A model generated the notes under the pieces. The model saw only the letters and a list, made by a program, of their open reading frames with translations, ran no database searches and was not told the origin of the DNA. A stretch of DNA of 64,000 nucleotides from Micromussa lordhowensis (Eukaryota; Cnidaria; Anthozoa; Scleractinia; Lobophylliidae), in assembly GCA_964020085.1 (NCBI GenBank), contig OZ026606.1, positions 3,227,423 through 3,291,422 of the forward strand. Direction: 5' to 3'. Below are positions 34,601 to 44,938 of the stretch, one piece after another; position 1 is the stretch's first letter, and each line of letters begins with the position of its first letter. The position numbers were made by a program, and so were the translations under genes.

Positions 34601-37567
34601 AACACGCATGTGAACTGCTTATGATCTTGTATCCTTGAAAATAACCACATTGAAATCCACAGTTAATTTGTACATGATGAGAATGCATTTTACAGTACAA
34701 TGCTGAGGGGTGATATACACTTAATGTACGGTCCCAAGGGAAACAATTAGTTTTGTTTTCCCGAGAGTCCTGAAACATCAGGACTCGAGGGAAAATAACA
34801 CTAACTAGTTTCCCGAGAGACTGTACATTAAGTGCTTTCCCTTAAACAATCATATGGTAAAAACAAACAAGCAAAGACAGCGCATGGGCACCAACTGGCT
34901 AATTGTATCCCATGATACATTTGAATTTGATCAGGGGCACGTGACAAAGAATCAACCAATCACAGTGCTTGTTTTGTTGAGTGAAAGTCTAGGTATGTAA
35001 CAATCTGATATGTATCTTGGTTTTCGAACTACAGTGATGTGTGGCGTACATCACTGTGTCCTGGCTAGTAGTCTCTTGTTCTCACTCCAAGCAGTGTGGG
35101 TTTGAAGACAGGCCAGGGCCCTGTTGGTTTGTTCTGAGGCAGGAGACCTTTGAACCTCTCCAATAGTAAAATGGCAGGGCTGTGCTCTGGAAGCACCCAG
35201 GTGCCAAAGGCGACTACCTGTAACTTTTACCTTTGGGCAACTGGGAAATGATACTTTTTCATAGAAGTGCTGGGCGCCCAAGATTTCATGGAGAGGAACC
35301 TTTGGTCTCCATGAATTTTCCTTAGACAACAGCCTTGATTGGGTATAAATGCACTAGCATCCCATGGCAGTGTGCAAAGAAAGTCAGTTTTTCAAATTTG
35401 TTTCATTGTGAGAAGGAATAAAATGACAACATTCTAGGCACAGTGGAACCCTACATGTACCTTACGGCTACCCCGTTAATATGTCCACCTTGTTATTACA
35501 GCCACTTTATTCTGGTCCAAACAAAAGCTCAGTCAGTCAATAATTTTCTTATTCAAGTTCCAACCCCTTTTATACAGCCACCCCTTTAAAACAGCCAGAC
35601 TTTTGTGGCCCATTGGTGACTGGATTTACCGGGTTCCACTGTACATAATTCTGTATGCTCTCAGGGACATTAATCTGTTAATGTTCCTGCATGCTACACA
35701 TTTTAATGGATATTCCTTGACTTGGTATTTATCAGTGGACATCTAGAAGTCAATGTTGAATTTCTTATACAGATTGATAAACTGGTTCAGCTCATAGAGT
35801 CTCCTATATTTACATGTGAGTAGCAGCCATAAAAAATATAAAACCAACAATAATATCATTTTCTCTCTCTTAATAGACCAGTTTACTGTTGTCTGTTCAG
35901 TGACCGGGGGCCTGTTTCTCTAAGGTCGTGAAACGTTTTCCGGAAAGCTGTTAAAAAAATCTCAAAACTTCTGAATACAGAGCTGTTTTATTCTCCCATT
36001 CTGAATATGAATAGAAGTTCGTTTCATACAGTGAGTTTCAGTCATGTACACCACTCTGTTTTTAGATACAGATTGTTTAAAAATGGCTTTGCAGGCCTGA
36101 AAAGTTTCCGGGGCTTTTGAGAAATGGGCCCCAGGCCTTTGAATGACAGTAAAGCTGCAGGTGACCTTGTATTGATTAAGACCTCTCTGTTTTTGTTGTG
36201 TGAATCAAGTTGTTCTTATACTAACAAAGCAAAGAGGTTTGTATCAAAGCAAGGTCATCTCAAGCCTTACTTGCATTCATTGGGCCGGTAACTACAGTAC
36301 TGTAATCACACAACTGTAAACTGGCCTATTGAAGTTAATACTGTAGGTATGTTCAATAAAATTTTTAATTACCTTTTACTGGAGGTGTTAGCAAGTTTTA
36401 TTTCTAATGAAACTCGTTTTTTTTTTTCATTATAGTCTTACGTCTTCAACTGTTAGACACACAACACAACCATTTCCTTCTGAAATCGTTATACGGTTTG
36501 TTAATGCTTCTTCCACAAAGCGATGCATTTACAACTTTAAGAAACAGATTGGACTGCGTACCAAATGGAAGAGTACTTTCTTCTGACATCAGGTAAGAAA
36601 TCATGTGACAGGATGCTTAAAGATGATTTCCAGTCCATACTGCGCAGTCTCAGCACCCTAATGTTTGTGTCTCACTCAATGGAATGTGAATCATTAAGTT
36701 ATTTGTTACAAACCACAACAGCTTCATTGATTTTTACAACTGCAAAGTTGTTTCATCAAGTGATATAAAAAGAACAAAGCATAATTACATTGTAAAAGTA
36801 AATGCATCCATAATGGAAGTTGACATGAAACTTTGAGCTTTCTTCATGTAAGTAGTTGCAAAATGTTACATTTTGTGATGTCTTACATGAAACACCCTCT
36901 CGAGGGTGCGCAGTTTGGACTGGAAAGTATCATCTTTAGAGTATATTTTTCTCAAGAAGGTTAGGTGAAGGTCCTGAGCTTAAATCAATAAGACCTCTCT
37001 GAGTGTGGTTACTTAAAATCATCAAAAGAACTTTATGGCAATTTTGATTGACATGCACATACTGTACATGTGTATTTAGTATGACATTACTACAAGTTAA
37101 TCTGGATGGATAACTAGCTCTGTTGCTTCTATCCCATCTCTATTTTATCAGGTGCTAAACTTTGGGAATTTGATAATGTTGCATTCTGCATTTTAGCAGG
37201 TTACTGTTGGACTCACACCGCAAAAGAAACCCTTATCCTGTGCTTCATACTGTACATCAACTAGATAATAGTACTGATAACAGCGATGATGATGATGATG
37301 ATGATACATACATACATACACACATAAACTGTATTTTTTATCGAATGATGATGATGACGACGATGATGGCTGTGAAGATAATTAGTTTTTCTGATGGTTT
37401 CTATTTTATTTTGCAGTAATAATCAAGGTGACTTTCCTTTGCGTGAACATGTACAGAATATAAACTTCAAGGAACTCTTACACCAGTTCAAGACTGTGCA
37501 GCAGAAACATTTTATAAACAAACATTCTCGCTCTCCACACCTTGCCAAGAATTTTTTAAGTGTCTAG
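22646..37567 (+). CDS. VAC14: VAC14, scaffold of the PIKfyve-FIG4 complex
   Basis: VAC14 is the HEAT-repeat scaffold that holds the lipid kinase PIKfyve and phosphatase FIG4 on endolysosomal membranes to control PI(3,5)P2. Sixteen coding exons join in frame to 723 codons (human is about 780): 22646-22746, 23052-23202, 25811-25978, 27225-27287, 27923-28030, 28111-28220, 29252-29358, 29785-29919, 30719-30966, 31499-31564, 32100-32332, 34180-34354, 34510-34628, 35736-35815, 36436-36592, 37417-37567. Landmarks are [15 protein letters not shown] (exon 1), [11 protein letters not shown] (2), [19 protein letters not shown] (3), [18 protein letters not shown] (5), [12 protein letters not shown] (11/12), [14 protein letters not shown] (13) and [11 protein letters not shown] (15). 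Exons 2-4 are the Fab1-binding region; exons 12-15 are the conserved C-terminal FIG4-binding region. Introns 8 and 13 look U12-type; the intron 8 acceptor is uncertain by a few bases. All other introns fit GT-AG. No inactivating change is seen. Confidence 0.95.
23552..23666. mobile_element. Palindromic MITE in VAC14 intron 2
   Basis: TACACTAT...ATAGTGTA ends, with inverted internal sequence around GTGCATCC/GGATGCAC and GCACGAAAGAAGCGTAAG in the centre. A left-half relative with the same GAGCACGAAAGAAGCGTAAG block lies at about 55323-55385, so the family is dispersed. Confidence 0.7.
24177..24266. repeat. TCTTGTTTCTCTCGAGAC minisatellite
   Basis: Four to five imperfect units of about 18-20 bp, each containing TCTTGTTTCWCTCRAGAC. 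Because CTCGAGA and its variants are self-complementary, each unit can form a small hairpin. It is intronic in VAC14. Confidence 0.75.
26065..26378. mobile_element. Composite palindromic MITE, family shared with 53 kb
   Basis: Contains two nested inverted repeats: ATATAGCCTCATCTAAACAC versus GTRTTTAGATGAGGYTATAT, and the AAAATAATTGAGCCACTAC end. The same arrangement in reverse orientation lies at 53023-53348. It sits in VAC14 intron 3. The 187-aa ORF starting within it and extending to 26927 has no recognised similarity. Confidence 0.75.
26872..27160. repeat. Tandem plus inverted repeat array in VAC14 intron 3
   Basis: About three direct units of roughly 60 bp carrying AATGAATTGATTRTTTGAAT and GCTAGTCATTTCAAGAATG are followed by the same units in inverted order, ending in sequence complementary to the start (TACCCTTCAAGATTACATTA versus TAATCTTGAGGGCTACCCTT). 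The whole could fold as a long hairpin. Confidence 0.75.
28627..28728. mobile_element. Short palindromic MITE, family shared with 39.6 kb
   Basis: AACAATTATTCCACTCACGC on the left matches GCACTCGTGGAATAATTGTT on the right. The inner TTGGATATGAGATGATTATAGCCAACTCG block is related to the element at 39627-39738. It is in VAC14 intron 6. Confidence 0.75.
29920..30718 (+). other. VAC14: Candidate U12-type intron with AT-AT ends (VAC14 intron 8)
   Basis: The intron starts ATATCCTTTT, a perfect U12 5' splice site. A perfect-looking U12 branch site, TCCTTGAC (about 30702-30709), lies just upstream of the next exon. The reading phase (one base left in exon 8) requires exon 9 to start at 30719, which would end the intron in AT; no in-frame AG or AC acceptor exists there without a stop codon. 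The joined codons give DRQ-NIKEV, the same length as the human protein at this point. Confidence 0.7.
30256..30410. repeat. Dispersed repeat, uninterrupted copy of the 1.2-kb element
   Basis: Continuous counterpart of 1206-1268 plus 1568-1660, showing where the 1.2-kb copy was interrupted. It lies inside the candidate U12 intron of VAC14. Confidence 0.65.
32360..34090. repeat. Diffuse ACATGAC-rich region in VAC14 intron 11
   Basis: Long degenerate array in which ACATGAC, TGACATGACA and variants recur over about 1.7 kb, interrupted by a SINE at 32958-33215 and by unique sequence. It shares its core word with the microsatellite at 5040-5204. Reverse ORFs across it are repeat artefacts. Confidence 0.7.
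32958..33215 (-). mobile_element. tRNA-derived SINE in VAC14 intron 11
   Basis: On the reverse strand the head reads GCGCGGTGGCCTCATGGTTA, a tRNA-like A-box region. It is followed by the body CACCCAGGTGCATAAATGGG and the tail GAAACCGGGATAAGCTCCGG. The flanks CGATATGACATTAC (32944-32957) and CGATACGACATTAC (33216-33229) are a 14-bp target duplication with one mismatch. Related copies are at 38630-38840 and 53380-53517. Confidence 0.85.
34718..34834. mobile_element. Palindromic MITE in VAC14 intron 13
   Basis: CACTTAATGTACGGTC and its near reverse complement at the right end (ACTGTACATTAAGTG), with an inner inverted repeat of CGAGAGTCCTGA / TCAGGACTCGAG. Confidence 0.75.
35441..35641. mobile_element. 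pogo/Tigger-like MITE
   Basis: Starts CAGTGGAACCC and ends GGGTTCCACTG, followed by TA. The 11-bp inverted ends resemble those of the larger element at 43756-44267 and fit the CAGTG-type termini of pogo-group Tc1/mariner elements. The left TA is not preserved. Confidence 0.6.
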
Positions 37568-37752
37568 ACACATTTGAAACATTTAAAAAGTATTAACTAA
37601 TTTTATGATAATTTTAAACCTCTTAAGATATTTTTCAAGTGTAAGTTACATATTTACAAGCATGGCTTGATCAAAGAATTAAAAAAGAGATCTTCCCGTT
37701 TAAAAAGAAAATACATGTAGAATAGAAGAAACTGTTGTACAAGACATTTGAT

Positions 37753-37758
37753 AATAAA
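37753..37758 (+). terminator. VAC14: Polyadenylation signal of VAC14
   Basis: AATAAA about 185 bases downstream of the VAC14 stop codon; the first canonical signal on the forward strand after the stop. Confidence 0.6.
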
Positions 37759-38629
37759 AAGTTTATGTTCACTGTTCTATATATCACACAGGGGAAAAAA
37801 GTTGTTAATGTTTTACCCTGCAATCCGTCAGAAAACAGTGGAATCTTTGTGTACAGTATTTGTCTCTATAGCATGCCTGTACATGTAACAGGGATGGATC
37901 TAGGGGAAGGTGCAGGGGGTGTGCACCTCCCCCCCCCCCCCCGAGATAGCATGTGGCTTTTAAAATTTGTTTACCTCACCAGTCAGTTACGTTATATCTT
38001 AGTGGTGCACCCCCTCCTAATCTGCCCCTCCTAAGTCTCTAATTGGGCTAGAGATATGTCAACTCTGAAGATTTGAAAGGGCATGGCATCATCCACTGTA
38101 CCAAGACATTTGAGCGTGATGTTTTCAATGCTTGTTGCATAATGCAGGTTTTTTGCAGGTAGCAAATTTGCATGGCTGAGTTGTGAATCATTCTGCCTGA
38201 AATTTCAGAAAGATTGTTGCAATATTTCAGAGCAGATGTAGGAGAAGGTGGGGATCATCAATAAATCTTAGTTTTGTACCCATAACTTGTCATATTTCTT
38301 GTTCGCTTGTAAAATGTTTGACATTATTTCTACAATTTATAATGTGAGAGGATTGTAAGCATTTTCTGTTGCCAAGTTAACATGTATCTTATCTCACTTA
38401 CATGCATTAGGTGAAATTAAAATAATAAATAGCAAGTAAAATTTTCCAGACAACTCTGTGACATGTGAAAAGCCAAGGCATTATTGTGTATTGTAACATA
38501 ACATCATTTAATATTTTTGTTGCTTTTCTTTGGTTTTAGTTGGCTAAAGTACATGTAAGCTAGAAGAACATTGTTTGAGAATAAAATTTCAATTTCCACC
38601 ACATAAACATATTTGGTACAGTAAATCAG

Positions 38630-38840
38630 TCGCAGGCAGGTGCAGTGGCCTTGGGGACATTGTGTTGTGCTCTTGGGCAAGAATTACTCTAATAGTGCTT
38701 TTCTCTGCTCAGATGTATAAATGGGTACTGGCGAAATAATGCTGAGGGGGTAACCCTGCGATTGGACTAGCGTCTCATCATTGGGGAGTAGAAATACTCC
38801 TACTCACTTCATGGTACTGAAATCAGAGATAAGCAATGGT
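38630..38840 (+). mobile_element. SINE, diverged copy
   Basis: Contains the family landmarks GCAGTGGCCTTGGGG (decayed head), ATAAATGGGTACTGGCGAA, GGGTAACCCTGCGATTGGAC and GGAGTAGAAATACTCCTA. These match the 32958-33215 copy in opposite orientation. Confidence 0.8.
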
Positions 38841-39208
38841 CTGATGTTTCACTTGGCTCACCAGCTGCTGGTCTTCTACATTTGTAACATGTTGTAACTT
38901 TGATTTTCCAAGGGTTTGGTTACTCCAAACTTTCCCAGGGCTACTTTTGTCAAATTTTTTTTAACCAACAATTAAAGTTCATCATTTTTTTAAAAAAAAT
39001 GAAAATAAATAATTAAACGCATGGGAGTTATTGAGAAAAAGAGATCTTTTAATAAAAATTAATAAACGGCCAAGGTGTCATAATCCCCAAAAGGCACGGA
39101 CTCCTCAGCAACCTTTATCCTATATCAAATACAGTTAATTTTACTGGACACAAAACTTAGCTCCAAGATTTCATGCTACCTTAGGAAAGCAATAGCCAAA
39201 ACAGAACA

Positions 39209-39377
39209 TAATTTTATTGAATTCTATAGGAAAATTCATTACCTGACGAGGCAGTTTCGCATTAAATTGCACACGAAAACCGATATCGCACGAATTGCGA
39301 AGCGATGAGTGCGAGTCAGGTAATGAGTGCGAGTCAGGTAATGAATTTTCCTTGAATCGCATAATTGAATAAAATTG
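39209..39377. mobile_element. Palindromic element with an internal 18-bp duplication
   Basis: The ends ATAATTTTATTGAATTCTAT and CGCATAATTGAATAAAATT are inverted. The inner arms are GGAAAATTCATTACCTGACG and its complement. On the right arm the 18-bp unit ATGAGTGCGAGTCAGGTA occurs twice in tandem. Confidence 0.75.
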
Positions 39378-39626
39378 TAGAAAAAGACATTGTTGTATTA
39401 CAATTTAAGGACAGTTGTTGCGTAGATGCGAAACAATATCACTTAGTCAATATTGCATTTCTAGCTTTTTGATTGGCTAAAAAACTTCGACTATGAGCCA
39501 ATAGTCGGAGTTTTACGTCATATGGAAAATAGTAAAAATTTTCCGCACAAAGTTTTCAACTTCAGCCCTCTATAATGGCCGAAAAGAAAATTGGCGGCAA
39601 AACCCGGTTTGAGAATTTACTAAAAA

Positions 39627-39738
39627 CAACTATTCCATTCGCCCTTGTTGGATATGAAGTGATTATAACCAACTCGCGCTACGCGCTCGTTGCTGGTTTT
39701 GTCACTTCATATCCAACTCGGGCTCATGGAATAATTGC
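39627..39738. mobile_element. Short palindromic MITE, second copy of the 28.6-kb family
   Basis: Arms CCTTGTTGGATATGAAGTGA and TCACTTCATATCCAACTCGG, with outer TATTCCA/TGGAATA. It lies directly 5' of the LINE fragment, and the open frame starting at 39575 runs through it by chance. Confidence 0.75.
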
Positions 39739-39749
39739 CTTCACTCATC

Positions 39750-40812
39750 TCTCGAACAAGATAAACAAAACCAATTTTCTTCAGTGGGCTGGTCTCAGAC
39801 ACTCTATTCCCTCACAGCTGAGGTACGCGGATGTACCATTATCAACTCTATCTCCCTCCTTTACATTTAAAAATAACACTTTCGATATTAGACAGAAAAG
39901 ATCAAAAGATTACTATTCTCTACTTGTTTCCAGAAAGGCTCAACATCCCAATATCACCATCAAATTGCAGAGGGATTTTGATTTTACAATCGATCAAATC
40001 AATCAAATCTTCTTATTACCACATTGTGTTGCACTTGAATCTTATGTAAAAGCCTTCCAATATAAAGTTATTAACTCTATTTTTTATACAAATACCAAAT
40101 TATGTAAAATTGGTTACAGAAACAACGATTTGTGTAAGTTTTATAAAACTGAGCCAGAAACCTCAAATCATTTTTTTTTATAACTGTTCCCACACTAGAC
40201 AATTCTGGACAGATTTTGCATCATACTGGCACCTACTATCAAAACAACAAATCCACCTCTCTAAAAGATGTTTTATTTGGGGTATTGTCGGAAAAATGCC
40301 CTTTACTTTATCTATTAAATTACTTCATAATTATTGGAAAATTGTTCTTGTGGGACTGCAGAAGAAGTCAAACCCCTCCTAAAATTGAGGGGTTTAAAGC
40401 CAAAATTAAAATTAAGTATGAAATAGAAAGTAAAATTACAAAAAAAGAATATTTTAATAAAAAATGGATAATTAAACCTATATAATAAACATGTATTATT
40501 ATTACTATTATTATGTCAAATGTTATTATTTCTAATTTTATCTTTGTGCATGTGTAATAACTTTAGAATACAAAGATTGTAATAGTGGAATGTAATTATT
40601 AACATGGTAGTAAGATTTATAACTATTTATTAATTTAAAATTTACTTGTATTGACGCTCCTCTATTAAGCACTGGTTAAGTCACTGTTATTATTAAATTC
40701 ACTATTCACTGTAAGCTTATAAATGTATTAATTCAGCAATTGTTAAAATTGTAATTTGTTGCATTGTATTGTATATAGGGTTATGTGTATTAATAATAAT
40801 AAAAAAAAAATT
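39750..40812 (+). mobile_element. L1/Tx1-like LINE, 3' fragment
   Basis: Translation gives NKINKTNFLQWAGLRHSIP and RDFDFTIDQINQIF. The zinc-finger-like end of L1-type ORF2 follows (LCKIGYRNNDLCKFYKTE, NHFFFNCSHTRQFW), with a frameshift in a T-run near 40175-40183. The frame then reaches about 40490. The 3' end is an A-rich tail at about 40785-40812. It is 5'-truncated, as is usual for target-primed insertion, and inactive. Confidence 0.8.
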
Positions 40813-41909
40813 GTTATTTAGCCTCGTTTTCAACTCGCAATTCCACGCTAAATACCTCACTTCGTAAACCAATCAGAATGCAGGATTTTATTCAATTATG
40901 GGATTCTACATTTCATAACCTTTCTATTGATATATAGTTTGTGGAGGATTCCTTGGAAATAGTGCACATACTACACCCATGAAGGTTTGGAGTAACCTTA
41001 AAATGCCTTTTAAAATGAGCAATGCAATATAGATGCACAAAAATCCTTTTCACACAGCACGAGGTGGTTGTGTCACAATACCACAGATAATAATTTAAAT
41101 GTTTATTTTAGAGCACTCAAATAAATACAGTGTATTTCTCATTCTGGAGTTCAAAATAACACAGAATTCTAATGCTTAGTCTAGCAACTTTTCGCCTGCT
41201 GTTCTGTGATCTTGGACTGCCTGTTATCCAGTAACTCCTCATGGTAGTGAGATGAAAGTTTGGGCCACAAATAAGCAAGTTATCAGTGCATGATGATCAG
41301 TAAGTCAATGATGCGATTTTCTGTCTTCAGTGTAGTGTTTTCATGATGGTTGGCTTAGTTGGCATTTCCAAACAATAGCCATTTTTTGCATGAGAAAAAA
41401 GTCTCGGGGATTTCCCAAAGAAGATAAATTTCGTTGTTTGGAAATGGTAACTAATGCCATGAACATGGCTTCCATGATGTAAACAGGATTGGTTTCTCTG
41501 CCTTGGAGAAGTATTTACAAATCACTTGGCAAATACCTCTCCAATCATATTCCCAAAGATAAAAAAAAAAACATTACTACAAAGAAACAAAAGCAAAAAT
41601 AGCTTTTTGATAACTATTTATTTACTTATTTCAAGACTTTTACACTGACTTGGATGTTATGACAATATGCTGCCTACAAAAGACTAATGTCAGAAAAGAG
41701 GGTTAAGTAGTATTGTTGATACCCTCAAACCAATTCAATTCTTCCCCCTGTAAACGTTTTATTTTTTGGAAAATATGTGTTACCTGACTAAAGGAAAGAC
41801 ATTTAATATTCATGTAAGAAATCAAGACATCTTGGGAAAGATATGTACATTTTTATTTGTGAATGTTCCATTTAATTTCACAATAACATCAAACAAACTG
41901 GTCCATTCT

Positions 41910-44850
41910 TTAGTGATGATCTGCAGCCATGACAAATCTTAATCCACAATAACCACATGCATGAGGTCCATCTTGGTCCTTCAGGACAATGCATTCAAGA
42001 AAAAAAAAGAACAGAAAAACGGGAAGCTTAGTAACAAGAAATATATTTATTTAACAAATTAGCCTCAGTGAACTGAGAGCTCTGGTGAATGGTTATTTTC
42101 CTTGCTTGAGAGATGTGGAGATTTACATGTCTCTTGTTTGTTGATACTCATTTTTTGAATGTTTGCAGATACTTTTAAGTGACAACCAAGAATACAAGAC
42201 ACTACAGGGACGTATGACTCTATTAAAGTTACATGTCTGTCTTGAGGGGCATTGAATCTACATTTTTAAATGTAAATTAAAAGACATGTTATGATTATGC
42301 AGTTACACCAACCAAATGACAGGAAGGTGTTAAATGAATTCAGATCCTTGTCCAAATGACTATTAATAATAAACACTACTGTAACTTCCAAATCATACAA
42401 TGATGTAGCACCCTGAATTAACTTTACCATCAGCCACTGAATTTCTACATACAGGCACTCCAAGATGGCATGTAGTCCTACTACGCCTTTCAATAACATG
42501 CGGACTCTAAAATTCAAAGCTCAACTGACAAACGCATTTTTTGCTACTGTCAATCTGTCAATCGGCGGCTCAGGTTGAGCACAGTTCAGGCAACATAGTT
42601 GGAAGCTGGGAGGAGCTGCTGAACATTTGATTGGCGGTAGCAAAAAATGCATTAATTTTCTCTGTTGAGCTTTGAATTTTAGAGTCCACATGTTATTGGC
42701 ACAGTAAGGCACAGTAAGGCACAGTAAGGGTTTCTTAAATTTCTGTTACAGCAGTGCATTTTTATTGCAGTAACACCCTTCACAGCTGTTAAGTCTAACG
42801 CAGCACAAAATTTGTGTTGCATACAAATTAATCAGTTTTCAAGTCAACATGTAAATGGTTCCCACAACAATCCTTACCAAGTTAATGTAGACCTTTGGGT
42901 GTCCAAGGGCCCCTCCCCCTAAAATACAAAATATAAAAGTTAAGCTGATGACCGTAATCTTTCTTTCCTTACATTAGAAAAATAATAATCTTTCTTTCCT
43001 TACTTTAGAAAAATAATAATAAAGAAATCCTTTGAGTAGTTTTTGTGTAAAAGAAAACTGAATTGAGTCTTTCCTCTACAAAGGAAACAAAAAGCAAAAC
43101 ACCAATTTACTGGAACTGAAGGCAAGGATGTCTGATGGGTGGGTTGCAAAGAAAAAAAAAGCAAAACACCAATTTACTGGAACTGAAGGCAAGGATGTCT
43201 GATGGGTGGGTTGCAAAGAAAAAAAAGAGAGCTTTGCTGTTCTCTTTCCTTACTGTTACATCATTTAATAGATAACAGCAAAAGAGAAGTCCCCGTAGAA
43301 GAGTGAGCAGATCAAGTCATTAGGGCTAAATTTCGAGGAAGCTTTTTTATGGACTGGAAAGTTAAAAGTCCTGACCTCCATCACACCATACATGGCGTCC
43401 ATGGATTTCCTTAGGTGGTTCTTCATCAATTAGGTCAATCGCAAACTTTTCATTCACCTAAAAGTACACAAACATGATCAGTCTATTAAATGCATGTCCA
43501 CATCTCGCTCAAGAGTTATTTCTGGTTAACACATATAGTGCTCCCTGATCAGCAGGAAATGTATATCCTTTCAAACTTTCATTTTGCTCAAATTATTGTT
43601 GCCAAAGTGATTCTCGGGGAACTCTCAATTTGTTAGGATGGGAAACATGTCTTTCAAATTAACATGAACCAAGTCTTGGTAGGACTGGTTTGCAGACTTT
43701 TTAAGTGCAGCATTACCAGCATGGCCCCGTGACCGAGTCAGTATATTGCCTACTACAGTGGAACCCCGCTATAACGAAGTGTCACGGAAAAAAATTGTTC
43801 GTTATTGCGGGGTCTTCGCTATAGCGAAGACGAATTATCTGGTTAACTACAAAAATATTTGTTATAGCGGGGTAACGAAGCTGAACCAAGCTGAACAATG
43901 GGATATACACCACGCAAAACAGTCTACAAACTTGCGCGTTAACAGCTACATTTAAATAAAGCAAAGCTTTGAAGGTCAAAGTTTCCCTATCTTGACCAAT
44001 AGGAGTCATGTTTGGCTTATCAGCCATTTGTATCATGTCGTTTTTACTTACTGAGAGCGACAGGACAAAATATTCGTTATAGCAGGGTAAATTGTGCGTT
44101 GGGACCGTCAAAATCAATTCGTTATAGTAGGGATTTCGTTATAGCGGGGTTCGTTATAATGGAGTTTGTTTCCACATATTTTACTGTAATTCTGCCGGGC
44201 TTTCAAATGTTGTTCGTTATAACGGGGTCTTCGCTATAGCGGGGTTCGTTATAGCGGGGTTACACTGTATAGAAGTCCAAAACCAGCATCAATAGTGATT
44301 ATGCTCTTTTATATTAAGATTACATGTATGTACCGTGTTACTTTCAAGTCTGATTAGTTCATAACTATTTAGCGGAGTAAATTTAAAAGGCAGTGATTGT
44401 CACATGACGTATAGTTCATGCATATAGACATGTTTGCTGAGGTTTATAATGGTGATTTTCGATAACAAAATTGTTCGATGACCGGTGAAGTGAAATAAAA
44501 TAGTAACAATTGTTACACCATTACTGGAAGACTTCAGCTTACCTCCTTTTGCCTGTCGGTAAAACGAGCAAGTCTGTAATCGTTTGAATCCCATTGCTAC
44601 AAGTTCATGACAATATAATATTAAACAAGCGATACGATATTAATCAACACAAAAGGAGAACGATCGTTTTAATTTCTTAGAAATATGTATTACTCATTGT
44701 TTTATATTCCACTGATTTACTTACCTGGCCAGTATGTGTCACTTTGTCAGGAGCAGAATAAATTTGTACGGAAGAATGAAGAGCTGCCACTGAACGGAGA
44801 TTATTTCTAACAACAAATCGTCGGAAACCAAGTCGCAAGGAGGCCGCCAT
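41910..44850 (-). CDS. NDUFS6: NDUFS6, mitochondrial complex I zinc subunit
   Basis: Accessory subunit at the matrix arm of NADH:ubiquinone oxidoreductase, needed for late assembly of the N-module. Five reverse-strand exons join in frame to 123 aa (human 124): 44725-44850, 44543-44596, 43376-43457, 42878-42918, 41910-41978. All junctions are GT-AG. Residues 1-30 (MAASLRLGFRRFVVRNNLRS) are basic and hydroxylated, as expected of a mitochondrial presequence. KVTHTGQ follows, then DYRLARFTDRQKEVNEKFAI. The zinc site is complete: Cys85 (WCDGG), His94 (GALGHPKVYINL), Cys109 and Cys112 (CGYCGLRF). An in-frame ATG seven codons upstream is possible, but the chosen ATG sits in AAGATGGC and matches the human start. 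An AATAAA on the reverse strand (41852-41857) follows the stop. Introns contain a MITE, a 67-bp tandem duplication and a pogo-like element. RP9 is divergent on the other strand. Confidence 0.95.
42478..42711. mobile_element. MITE, family shared with 60.4 kb
   Basis: TACGCCTTTCAATAACATGC begins the left end. GCGGACTCTAAAATTCAAAG on the left is complemented by CTTTGAATTTTAGAGTCCAC on the right. The centre contains GAGCACAGTTCAGGCAACAT and AGCTGGGAGGAGC. The 60368-60641 copy has the same layout. The right end here is extended by three copies of GGCACAGTAA. Confidence 0.8.
43090..43226. repeat. 67-bp tandem duplication in an NDUFS6 intron
   Basis: Two virtually identical 67-bp units beginning GCAAAACACCAATTTACTGG (43094 and 43161), each ending in an A-run. 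A shorter tandem repeat of TCTTTCTTTCCTTAC lies nearby at about 42960-43018. Confidence 0.9.
43756..44267. mobile_element. pogo-like Tc1/mariner non-autonomous element, TA duplication
   Basis: Starts CAGTGGAACCCCGCTATAAC, ends GTTATAGCGGGGTTACACTG, and is flanked by TA on both sides (43754-43755, 44268-44269). TTCGTTATAGCGGGG-type words recur several times inside, in both orientations. There is no transposase frame. It is located in NDUFS6 intron 2. Confidence 0.8.
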
Positions 44851-44938
44851 CTTGGCCAATAACAATCCCACAATTCAAATGGCACTTACAGTCTGTGACG
44901 AGCTAGTTGGTCAGCGGTATACCTTCGTAGACAACAAC
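44851..44938. promoter_or_regulatory. Shared divergent promoter of NDUFS6 and RP9
   Basis: The two start codons point away from each other and are only 88 bp apart (28 bp if RP9 starts at its upstream ATG, 44879). The NDUFS6 start lies in GCCGCCATCTTGGCC, a good YY1-type initiator/Kozak overlap common at housekeeping promoters. No TATA box is seen. Transcription starts must lie within, or overlap, the partner gene's first exon. Confidence 0.7.

Larger units (their letters stand above)
34629..35735 (+). other. VAC14: U12-type GT-AG intron (VAC14 intron 13)
   Basis: The donor is GTATCCTT and the branch site TTCCTTGAC (35713-35721), both matching the U12 consensus, with the AG acceptor 14 bases after the branch adenosine (TTATCAG before exon 14). 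The splice joins codons for MIF-GHLEVN, collinear with human VAC14. It contains MITEs at 34718-34834 and 35441-35641. Confidence 0.85.
37759..41851. other. Convergent intergenic region between VAC14 and NDUFS6
   Basis: No host exon seen. It holds a C-run with a flanking repeat (about 37.9-38.0 kb, related to about 54.9-55.1 kb), a SINE, two palindromic elements and an L1-like LINE tail, each listed separately. Confidence 0.5.

Noticed and set aside
39575..39749. ATG and first part of a 202-aa ORF as a host gene start
   Set aside because: This part crosses a palindromic MITE by chance; the rest is L1-like LINE sequence with a frameshift.
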